From: Posidonia oceanica
Taxonomy: Eukaryota > Streptophyta > Magnoliopsida > Alismatales > Posidoniaceae
Length of the DNA stretch: 64,000 nt
Assembly (NCBI GenBank): GCA_037176725.1
Contig: JAZBRS010000029.1
Location: 120,623,001 to 120,687,000, forward strand
Reading direction: 5' to 3'
The notes under the pieces were generated by a model. That model was not told the origin of the DNA, searched no databases, and saw only the letters and a list, made by a program, of their open reading frames with translations. The position numbers were made by a program, and so were the translations under genes. Numbering within the stretch: position 1 is the stretch's first letter; each line of letters opens with the position of its first letter. This document shows, one piece after another, positions 1-8,371 of this stretch.

Positions 1-386
1 ATGGATGCTGTGCTGTGTGTATGCATGCTGATGCAAATGCCATGCAAGAGTTAGTATAAAAGTTAGTGCAGCTAGAAGAAAATGCTGATGCTGTGCAAGT
101 GATACTGATGATGCTAAAGTGATATGCAGTGCTAGCTAAGAAAGTGCTGAGATGATGCAGAAAAAATGATAAAAAGGCGCGATGTGGTGCGAATATCTAG
201 CAGGGAGGCCAGACTTGCACGACAAAGCGAAGGAAAACAGGGTGTAGTTGGTCCCCGCCTGGGGAGCAAGCTCGCAGAGAGAAGAGAAAGGGGCGCGAGG
301 GGAGAGAGGCCAACTCTCCTATCGCAGAAAGGGGGTGCGTGACTTTGTCTTCCTGGGACAAGGTCACGCCGAAAAGGAAAAAAAAT
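1..386 (-). other. Element A 3' UTR, end nearest the 3' LTR
   Basis: No coding sequence. It aligns with 52870-53250 of element C, so the missing polypurine tract and 3' LTR of A should lie about 170 bp beyond the window edge. It contains a strong inverted repeat: 337-349 pairs with 357-369 (GCGTGAC against GTCACGC plus TTGTC against GACAA, one T-G pair, 7-nt loop). Smaller hairpins (GAGAG/CTCTC near 303-319, CCCC/GGGG near 252-265) are also present. Confidence 0.75.
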
Positions 387-1430
387 GATAAGGTGACGGG
401 CTTATCGTCCGGATAGTTTACGGTCCTATCAACCGGGAGTGACAGTTTACGGTCCTGTCAACCGAAGGCAGTTGTGAGTGATAGTTACTGGATATCAGCC
501 GTATAACATGGTTGTGGGATAGTTTACAGTCCTATCAACTGGCGGATAGTTTACAGACCTATCAACTGGCGGATAGTTTACAGACCTATCAACTGGAAGC
601 CACAAACCATGAGGGATAGTTACTGGATATCAGCCGTATAACGCAATGCCAGATAGTTTACAGTCTATCATCTGGAGCGACAGTTTACGGTCCTGTCAAC
701 CGGCGGATAGTTTACAGACCTATCAACTGGCGGATAGTTTACAGTCCTATCAACTGGAAACGGCATTGCGAGGGATAGTTACTGGATGTCAGCCGTATAA
801 CATGATTGCGCGTGGTAGTTTACAGTCCTACCAACTGGCGGATAGTTTACAGACCTATCAACTGGAGCGACAGTTTACGGTCCTGTCAACCGACGGATAG
901 TTTACAGACCTATCAACTGGAAACGCGTAATGATGAGGGATAGTTACTGGATATCAGCCGTATAATGCAATTGCTGGTGATAGTTTAGGAATATCAGCCT
1001 AACGACAGTTTACGGTCCTGTCAACCGGCGGATAGTTTACAGACCTATCAACTGGAGGATAGTTTACAGACCTATCAACTGGAAACCGCAATTGCAAGGG
1101 ACAGTTACTGGATGTCAGCCGTATAACGTAATTGCACGCGATAGTTTACAGACCTATCAACTGGAGCGACAGTTTACGGTCCTGTCAACCGGTGGATAGT
1201 TTACAGACCTATCAACTGGAGAAGTGCAATTACGAGGGACAGTTACTGGATGTCAGCCGTATAACACAACTGCGGGCCGACCATGGATCGACCAGAAGAT
1301 AGTTTAGGAATATCAGCCTGAGATAGTTTCGGATATCAGCCTAGCACGAGTGATTGATAGATGATAGTTTAGGAATATCAGCCTGAGATAGTTTCGGATA
1401 TCAGCCTAGCACGAGTGATTGATAGATGAT
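387..1430 (-). repeat. Hierarchical hairpin/pseudoknot-unit array in element A 3' UTR
   Basis: About 30 units of roughly 25-45 bp. Each has an outer pair (GATAG/CTATC, GACAG/CTGTC, GGTAG/CTACC or GATA/TATC) whose loop contains a second segment complementary to bases just downstream (CAG/CTG, CGG/CCG, TTAGG/CCTAA). Six units of the GTTACTGG type (480, 615, 774, 939, 1100, 1238) separate six inverted-repeat helices: 468-476/1265-1273 closes the whole array; 507-517/600-611, 642-650/762-770, 801-813/923-935, 966-978/1085-1096 and 1127-1137/1224-1234 each enclose 3-4 units. The outer pair is Watson-Crick in all but one unit (774). Units after 1297 have weaker second pairs. The short open frames through the repeats look incidental. 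A structured RNA is inferred, not shown. Confidence 0.85.
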
Positions 1431-1457
1431 AAGAGGGGGCAAGATCATGATGAGAAT

Positions 1458-1482
1458 GATAAGATATCGGACTTATCGGCCG
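1458..1482 (-). repeat. GATAAG/CTTATC unit flanking the 36-bp array
   Basis: GATAAG at 1458-1463 pairs with CTTATC at 1472-1477, and CGG at 1468-1470 with CCG at 1480-1482, the same interleaved layout as the main array. Further copies lie near 2027 and 2080, on the other side of the 36-bp tandem array. Confidence 0.7.
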
Positions 1483-1483
1483 G

Positions 1484-2015
1484 CAAAGAGGGGATGAGAT
1501 AATGATGAGAAGTTGATCTAAAGAGGGGGATGAGATCATGATGAGAAATTAAGCTAAAGAGGGGGATGAGATCATGATGAGAAATTAAGCTAAAGAGGGA
1601 GATGAGATCATGATGAGAAATTAAGCTAAAGAGGGGGATGAGATCATGATGAGAAATTAAGCTAAAGAGGGGGATGAGATCATGATGAGAAATTAAGCTA
1701 AAGAGGGGGATGAGATCATGATGAGAAGTTAAGTTAAAGAGGGGGATGAGATCATGATGAGAAATTAATCTAAAGAGGGGGATGAGATCATGATAAGAAA
1801 TTAAGCTGAAGAGGGGGATGAGATCATGATGAGAAATTAAGCTAAAGAGGGGGATGAGATCATGATGAGAAATTAAGCTAAAGAGGGGGATGAGATCATG
1901 ATGAGAAATTAAGCTAAAGAGGAGGATGAGATCATGATGAGAAGTTAAGCTAAAGAGGGGGATGAGATCATGATGAGAAATTAAGCTAAAGAGGGGGATG
2001 AGATCATGATGAGAA
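1484..2015 (-). repeat. 36-bp tandem array (about 15 copies)
   Basis: Near-identical 36-bp units rich in GATGAGATCATGATGAG and AAGCTAAAGAGG. Because 36 is a multiple of three the minus strand stays open (1445-2053, 202 codons) and would encode a 12-residue repeat with core SHHDLIPLFSLI. Element C has only about 5-6 copies at the same place (54340-54530), so copy number is unstable. I see no conserved start and treat the frame as a by-product of the period, although translation cannot be excluded. Confidence 0.85.
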
Positions 2016-2135
2016 GTGTTGATTGATAAGATATCGGACTTATCGGCCGGCAAAGAGGGGATGAGGGAATGATGAGAATGATAAGATATCGGACTTATCG
2101 GCCGGCAAAGAAGGGATAAGGGAATGATGAGAAGA

Positions 2136-2240
2136 AATCATCCCATGACGCTAGGAACGTCATAGGGGAAAGAGGGAAAGAATGATACCAAGGGGCGATC
2201 AAAAGATGCCCCTGGTGTCGGGATGACACCAGGGGTTGGC
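2136..2240 (-). repeat. Long hairpins in element A 3' UTR
   Basis: Two inverted repeats in series. ATGACG and CGTCAT flank a short loop near 2143-2161. CCCCTGGTGTC (2209-2219) pairs perfectly with GACACCAGGGG (2225-2235) around a 5-nt loop. The first arm of the second hairpin can also pair with the upstream GATACCAAGGGGC near 2184, giving two mutually exclusive folds. Confidence 0.7.
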
Positions 2241-2279
2241 CAGCGCGTCCTTGGCATCGAAAGCAGAGAGTGATGACAA

Positions 2280-2690
2280 GAGTGTCGTGCTTGTCAGACG
2301 AGTAGTTTGGGGTACCAGCCCGCAAGGGACTCAGCTGAGGGCGATCAGCTGGGGACTCAGCTGGGGATGACCAGTCGAGAAGAGTGTCAGGTTGACGGAC
2401 CTTTCGCCGAGCAGTTTGGGGTGCCAGCCCGCAGAGATAACGATCCAGCTGGGGGCGACCAACTGGGGACTCGACTGGGGATGACCAGCCGAGAAGAGTG
2501 TCAGGTTGACGGACCTTTCGCCGAGCAGTTTGGGGTGCCAGCCTGCAGAGATAATGATCCAGCTGGGGGCGACCAACTGGGGACTCGACTGGGGATGACC
2601 AGCCGAGAAGAGTGTCAGGTTGACGGACCTTTCGCCGAGCAGTTTGGGGTGCCAGCCCGCAGAGAACTCAGCTGGGGATGATCAGCTGGG
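2280..2690 (-). repeat. 114-bp tandem array with GTA/TAC and GCA/TGC units
   Basis: Units begin with a GCAGTTTGGGGTGC block at 2411, 2525 and 2639 (114-bp spacing); a variant first copy at 2302 has GTA/TAC instead of GCA/TGC. Just upstream GACAAG pairs with CTTGTC, with an inner TCGT/ACGA pair. The period keeps the plus strand open (2307-2681), but that is antisense to the element and I do not call it a gene. Element C has a rearranged, longer version (54810-55740). Confidence 0.8.
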
Positions 2691-2699
2691 GATGATACC

Positions 2700-2815
2700 A
2701 CAGGGCGGCCAAAAGATGCCCCTGGTATCAGGATGATACCAGGGGATGGCCGATGCCCCCCTGGCATCAGGATGATACCAGGGGATGGCCGATGCCCCCC
2801 TGGCATCAGGATGCA
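2700..2815 (-). repeat. Repeated 11-bp hairpins
   Basis: CCCCTGGTATC (2719-2729) pairs with GATACCAGGGG (2735-2745). A second copy follows with one change that would be a G-U pair in the element-sense RNA. Compared with the hairpin at 2209-2235, TGTC/GACA is replaced on both arms by TATC/GATA. The rest of 2816-3282 holds another GCAGTTTGGGGTGCC-type copy near 2950 and no gene. Confidence 0.7.
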
Positions 2816-3282
2816 AAGATAGATAAGCGAGTGGATGGATGATAGGTTGACGAACCCATCGCCGAGCAATTTGGGGTGCCAGCCCGCAAGGGACTCAGCT
2901 AAGGATGAACAGCTGAGGAGGATGACAAGTTGACGGACCTTTCGTCGGGCAGTTTGGGGTGCCAGCCCGCAGAGGACAGTGGTCCAGCCGGGGATGACCA
3001 GCTGGGGACGCCGGATGGCGGAGCTTGGTGTCGCGGGCCTGCAGATGCTCTGGGCTCCGGATTGGGTGCTGAGGACTTCGCCACGTTGGGATGTCTGCGA
3101 GTCTGATTAGAGGGCCCAAGATAATGATGATGATGATATGCAATGCAGCAAAGAGTCTTGATGTGCAAGCAGAAAGCAGAAACAGTTTCCATTGATATGA
3201 TCTTGATAAGTACAATGCCTGCGGCAGGCCAGAAATGTACAGCACAATTTGAAAGAAGACCACATGATGGTTGCACAAGGGC

Positions 3283-4485
3283 CTAGTCAACTCGGGCCCT
3301 CTTTGGCTGCCTGGAGTCGGGGAATAGGGGGCCGCCTGGTGGGACTTCAGTGATTGGCCAGAGCTGTCGGACTTCGGCTTCATAATCAGGAGTGCATCCT
3401 GTACCTCTCACAGCTGCAGTGTCTGTAGATTGGACCCCATGTTGCATCAGACTAGCAAGCTTCTTGGTTGGGGCAGTGGTGCTGAGAGGATAAGTCTGTA
3501 GAAGCTCGGGCGCTGTACTGTTAATGAAGGCGCCCTGCTAGAAGCCGAATTGGCGCATGACCCTGATTGGATGGTACTCTACGCCTGCTGTGAAGCCTGG
3601 AAGAATGATCAGCCGCATGTCACGCGCGCTGAAGAAGATTGTGAATGGCTCTGCTGCAGAGGGAACGATGCGCCAGATCACAGCATCGTCAGTCAGTCCT
3701 GACAGCCTCTCGTACTCGTCTTTGACGCTCTTGTCTGCTTTGGTACGGGCGCTGCTGCAGTAAGCTTCGAAAGCATGCACTTGAGGGCGCAGAAGGTCCA
3801 TCTCTAAGTGCGCGATCAGCCAGACTTGTATAAGTGCTCCGCAACCGTGGAAGTGGCGGTAGCGATGAGAAATGCGGTCCAGCCCGCGATAAGTCTCTGC
3901 CAAGACGACTGGTGCCAGGTCTATGTGCTGGGTCACCACAGCTAATGCAATCTCTGCGACTTCGATGGCCACTGTCAGTCGGCCATGAGTAAAGATTAGT
4001 TCGCCCAGAAAGCGGATGACGAATCCTCGGAGCCACAGCTCATCTCCGAGGTCAGCGCGCTTGTTCAAGATATCATCAAAGTATGCAAGGCGAAGCATAG
4101 GCTCTGGTCCACTGGTGCAGATCAGGTTCTGTTGGCAGGCTTGAGTGGAGAGCCCAGTCAGTTGGTTCAGGACCCGGAGATATCCGTCGCGCCTCATGAA
4201 AACAGGCGGCCCCAAGATCTTTGAAAAGCCGCATATCCGACGCACCTCTTCCAGTGTAGGTGTCAGCTCAGTTTTGTTGAAACGGAAGACATGGTGCGCC
4301 GGCTTCCAGAATCTCGCGGCGGCACACAGAAGGTGGCGGCTAACCTCCACATCAGCAGCCTTTAGCAGCTTGGTTGGTATGCCCCACAGGCGCAGCTTTT
4401 CACAGTCTACTTGAGTGAGCCTGCCGATCCATTCTCGCAGGGTTTCCGAGCAATGTGCGGGAGTCAGCAGAGTAGGAAAACCCAT
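3283..4485 (-). pseudogene. DUF7745-like (plant mobile domain-related) ORF of element A, premature stop
   Basis: The frame starts at the ATG at 4485 and runs 315 codons to a TAG at 3538-3540. At that position the intact copy in element C has CAG. Homology then continues in frame to 3283, for about 400 residues in all. Features shared with DUF7745 proteins, from memory of the family, are the FWKPAHHVFRFNKTELTPTLEE stretch near the N-terminus (compare FWDPAYRCFTF...DLTPTVEEY), an APVVLAETYRGLD segment, and HFHGCGALIQVWLIAHL. Function is unknown. These proteins are related to mobile-domain proteins found both as host genes and inside transposons. It lies between integrase and the 3' LTR, on the same strand as pol. 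Confidence 0.8.
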
Positions 4486-6005
4486 TATACTTGATTGCAG
4501 AAGACAGGCTGATTACTGCAAGGCTTGAAGGTACCTGCCATCAATAATCAGTCAGATCTCGCAGGTATGTAATCACTGACAGCAAGCATAAACTGAGACT
4601 GAAAATGTAGTTCCAATATGCATCTAGGCAAAGTGATAATAGAACATAGCAATTGAGCACTGATAAGCAGGGGGATTCTGCAGTAGCCTTGCGGACACGG
4701 GGGCGAGGGTTGGTAGGAAATCTGGACCAGCGCAGCTTGAGTGTCGTCGATGTGCCTCTGCTGGGGAGAAGTACTGCCTCAGGGCCTGAGCGTGTTGCAG
4801 AGCGGAGAGATTGGCGGAAGGGGAGAGGAAAGAAAGAAGATGCATGAATGCAAGATGCTAGTGATATGCTTATGAGGATGAATATTATTGGACGAATGAG
4901 TATGCTTGAATGGATGGATATGCTTGGGTGGATGGGTATGCTTGAGTGGATGGGTATGCTTGAGTGCCCTCAGCGTACGGAGTGCTTTGGTGCCTGCTGC
5001 AGAGGAAGGGAGTGGTCCTTGACTCACTGGGCCCTACTCAGACTCTCGGCTTATTGGTGGCACTCCGGAACAGGTTGTTGGCATTATACAGGTGGTGATA
5101 TGGTGAGGACAGGCTACTGGCTGCACTCTCAGGACCTACACATATTCTTTCAGCTCTCTTTTTTTGAAAGGTTTCTCCCTCATAGGTATGCAGTCTTTCT
5201 CTGCCCCTAGCTAGGAGAAGGTATGTGTTCGCTCTTGGGAGGATGTGGTAGACCCCTTTTTCAGGCTTGACATGCTGGGGATCTCTAGTAAAGTATGGGG
5301 GATAACGGTGCCTGTGTTTTTTGGGCTACCTTTGCCTTTTCCTTCTTCTCTTTTTTTTTTTTTTTTTTTTGTGTTTTGCTTGCTTTTCTCCCTTTTTGTT
5401 TTTGTTTTTGTTCTATCTCTTTTTTCCTTTCTTTTTTTTTTTTTTTTTTGCTTGATCTTTTTCCTCTTTTTTTTTCAGGCTTTTGCTATCCCCATTCTGG
5501 TGGCAAAAGAAGGGTGCTTGAATTGTAATGGATTTAGGCTTTGGGTCTACTGTGTGATGGGTAGAAGGAGCAGGGTTAGACTGCACACCCCTATCTCTAG
5601 GGCCGGCTTCTGTCTTCGTCTTCTGTTCCTTGGAGGTGCCCAAACCTAGATGTCTATTCTCACTTTTTCCAAGCTCACAACCTAACATTTTTTCTCCCTC
5701 AGAGGTGTATGTCCTTGTGAGATTGGGCAGTTCGCCTGTCCTTATTGGTGGTGGCTCCCTCACTCGCTAAGACATCTAAGTAGTGCCAGGTGAGGCAGGG
5801 TGACTCTTTCCAGAGCAGGCAAGCACTTCCGGTTGTCATCACCGGGCAGAAGATGCGATGTTTGAGAGGATGACGATGATGATTTGAAAAGAAAGAATGC
5901 AAGAGTTGAAAGGATGACGATGATGATTTGAAGTAGAGTTGAAGCAAGAAGGCGAGAATGCAAGTGCAAGTGGGAGAAGGGCATCTGCAACGGGGCCGCT
6001 TTCGG
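4486..6005 (-). other. Spacer between integrase and DUF7745-like ORF (element A)
   Basis: No convincing gene. Near 5345-5482 there are long T-runs on the plus strand (a purine tract in element sense) ending in CAGGCTTTTGCTATCCC. The same arrangement occurs in B (28085-28215) and C (58080-58245). Near 5850-5935 are two copies of a GATGACGATGATGATTTGAA repeat. The start of the DUF7745-like frame could be reached by splicing, but no splice site is clear enough to call. Confidence 0.6.
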
Positions 6006-6906
6006 CTACTGATAGTACTTCTTCAGATAGCAGAGGTTGACGGGCTCAGACTGCTCGACATGGTCCATATCCTCAAGGGTTACAGCACCTCCCGAAAAGA
6101 TCTGCTTGACCACAAAGGGGCCACGCCAATTGGGTCGGAATTTCCCTCGACCGTCGGGCAAATGAATGGCGCGCAAGACAAGGTCCCCTGGCTGGAAGCT
6201 TCTGGGCTGGACCTTCTTCAAGAATGCTCTGGCCATCCGCTTCTGATAGCAGTGAGCGTTGTGCATGGCTTGCAATCTGCGCTCATCAATCAAGTTTAGT
6301 TGGACGCAGCGGTCTTCGACCCATTCTGCTCCTTCCAACTCAGCTTCCCGCAGGATCCGCAGAGAGGGGATTTCCACTTCAACAGGTAACACCGCTTCCA
6401 TGCCGTACACCAGAGAGTACGGGGTGGCTCCTGTAGAGGTCCGGATTGATGTCTTGTACGCCCAGAGTGCGTACGGGAGCTTATCATGCCAATCCTTGTG
6501 GATTTCTGCCATTTTCTTCAGAATCTTGACAATGTTCTTGTTTGCAGATTCCACTGCTCCGTTCATCTGAGGCCGATAGGGCGAGGATCGATGGTGCTTG
6601 ATCTTGAGACTTTGCAGGTATTCTTCGATCCTTTTGGCAATGAAGTTTGAGCCGTTATCAGAGATGACAGGGTGTGGGACCCCATATCGGGCAACGATAT
6701 TGTTTCTGATAAATCTTTCTGTTACCGCAGCGGTGACTGTCATGTAAGAAACCGCTTCCACCCACTTGGTAAAGTAATCAATCGCCACCAGAATGTAACG
6801 ATGACCATCTGAAGCAGCAGGGTGGATGGCGCCAATGACATCGATCCCCCAGGTGGAGAAAGGCCATGGCGAAGACATGTTGTGCAGCTGTTGTGGAGGG
6901 GCCTTG
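6006..6906 (-). pseudogene. pol: Integrase catalytic core and C-terminus, element A (N-terminus deleted)
   Basis: It encodes the retroviral-type integrase core that joins element DNA to the target. The catalytic acidic residues are visible in STWGIDVIG, ISDNGSNF and GAVESANKN, with the last two 35 residues apart as in the D,D35E family. The C-terminus has RGPFVVKQIFSGGAVTLEDMD and ends LCYLKKYYQ, with no chromodomain, as in the Tat branch. The HHCC zinc-binding region, RNase H and RT that precede it in element C are missing. Homology stops near 6906, where a deletion joins it to the pre-RT linker, so no full integrase can be made. Confidence 0.9.
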
Positions 6907-6912
6907 CTGATT
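6900..6912 (-). other. Junction of a ~2.7-kb internal deletion in pol of element A
   Basis: Sequence matching C up to about 59714 (integrase, GGGGCCTT) is joined to sequence matching C from about 62394 (pre-RT linker, CTCTGCTGAGTGCTCT). The missing part covers RT, RNase H and the integrase zinc finger. Both sides are rich in short CTG/TTG words, so a microhomology join is plausible. The exact base cannot be fixed by eye. Confidence 0.8.
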
Positions 6913-8371
6913 CTGCTGAGTGCTCTACTGATTCTGCTTTCTGCTCTGTTTCTGCTGCTTAGGCTGCTGACTGCTTTACTGCTGCTGCATCTACTACTGA
7001 TGCTCCCCCCTCTGGGTCTTCTAGTGTGCTCGTGGAGGATATGCCGGACTGGCGGCTGATCTGGTCACTGCCGCTCGATGCATTGCTCAGGTGAGGCATG
7101 GGTTGCACAAACCACCTAGACCCGCCTTCAGGTTGAAGAGTGATGAGCTGATCTGGTCTAGGGGAGTCCGGCGCTGCTGAGTCTTCTAGGACCATGATAG
7201 AAGCATGGTCCTCTTGCAGAGGAGGATCCGTAACTACGGCTTTTCCTTTCCTTTCTGCAGCTTGATGGTCTGCCAGGTCTTCTGCTATCGACTTGATCTG
7301 TTCTTGATAGAGTAGCTCTAAGTCAGACATCCAAGAATCGACCTGGGCTTCTATCGCCACTCCTTCTTCCTTGTCCGAGGGGGAGTCGACGTAGTAGGCG
7401 CCGGGGGCCTGCGGCACTGGCCCGGCTGCAAGATGGATCGCCGCCCTTGGAGTCTGCATGATCTGGTTCACGGGCGCGTCCGCTGATGGCAATTCTGATG
7501 TAGAAGGCCCAAATAGATAAGTCAGCGGTGCTACTGATGGATAAGCTTCCAGGGTCACTACTGGAGAATAAGCAGGGGTGCTCTTTGGAGGGCTCAAGGG
7601 CCCGGAGAATGTAGTGCTCAGTTGGCCTTTTGTATCAGGCCGTAACTGAGAGAGCGCAGCCTCTGACGCCATAGGGTCTTGCCATGAGAGCTGCTGCAGG
7701 TTGTCAGGAGAATGCGGAGCGGACTGCACCAGCTGCATTCCTAAAGATGATGCTGAGGGAGCGGGCTGGGCCACGCTGCTGACTGAGTTGATGGACTGCC
7801 CCTCCAGAGATGGGGGCAGTGGCACTGATGTGTCTGTGACCGCTGGTAGCATGCTTGGTTCTGCCAGGAGGAGTGTCTCCGACTCCTGCACTGCTGCTGA
7901 CTGTTCCTGAGGAGCTGATGTGGCTGCTGAAGGATGGGAACTTGCATCTGCCACAGGGCCTGCTGAGCTGCCTGCTGTTTCTGCCAAAGGGAGAGCTGAA
8001 TAAATTGACTGTGGGGCCTCTGTTCTGACCACTGTTTCTGCTGAGTTGATTGGGACTGCCTCTGTTGCATCAGACTGTTCCTCATCCGAGTAGTAGTCCT
8101 CAATACACACCCAATCCTCTGCCGGCGCTGTGGCTTGGTAATCAGTTGATCCCAGGATTCCTGCACTGGTAAAGTTAGTGAGGTCTCTGGGGATGGCTGG
8201 CGCACGATCTTTGAGCTGGAAGCAGTGATCTTCGTTGGGCTTGGGTTTGTAGCCGAGGCCTTCAGATTTCCTTCGCTCCACTGCTACGATCGGCTCCGCG
8301 ATCCCTTGGCCGTGACGCCCGAGCGGCGTACCCTTTGTGTAACCCCACCTGTGACATACATTCTCGACCAT
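6913..8371 (-). pseudogene. pol: Pol pre-RT linker of element A (Ser/Ala/Pro/Gln-rich)
   Basis: About 470 codons in the same frame as gag-protease, beginning after a TGA at 8372 and ending at a TAA at 6959. The first ~60 residues follow protease (MVENVCHRWGYTKGTPLG, KSEGLGYKPKPNEDHCF). The rest is low-complexity and rich in Ser, Ala, Pro and Gln, with a conserved APGAYYVDSPSDKEEG motif and a WMSDLELLYQEQ segment. The same region in C runs on into RT; in A the deletion removes it. The role of the linker is unknown; it may be a spacer or a processing region between protease and RT. Confidence 0.8.

Noticed and set aside
646..900. Open frame of 84 codons with DSLQTYQL repeats (and its counterpart at 53498-53785)
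   Set aside because: It runs antisense to the element through the hairpin-unit array; the open frame follows from unit length, and the conserved feature is base pairing, not codons.
387..1430. CRISPR array
   Set aside because: Units are near-identical with no unique spacers, there are no cas genes, and the DNA is plant.
2307..2681. 124-codon plus-strand frame with 38-residue repeats
   Set aside because: The 114-bp period is a multiple of three, the frame is antisense to the element, and C has rearranged units there.
5245..5649. Phe/Leu-rich plus-strand frame as a membrane protein
   Set aside because: It is a translation of poly-T runs; the same artefact appears at 58039-58398 and 28027-28275.
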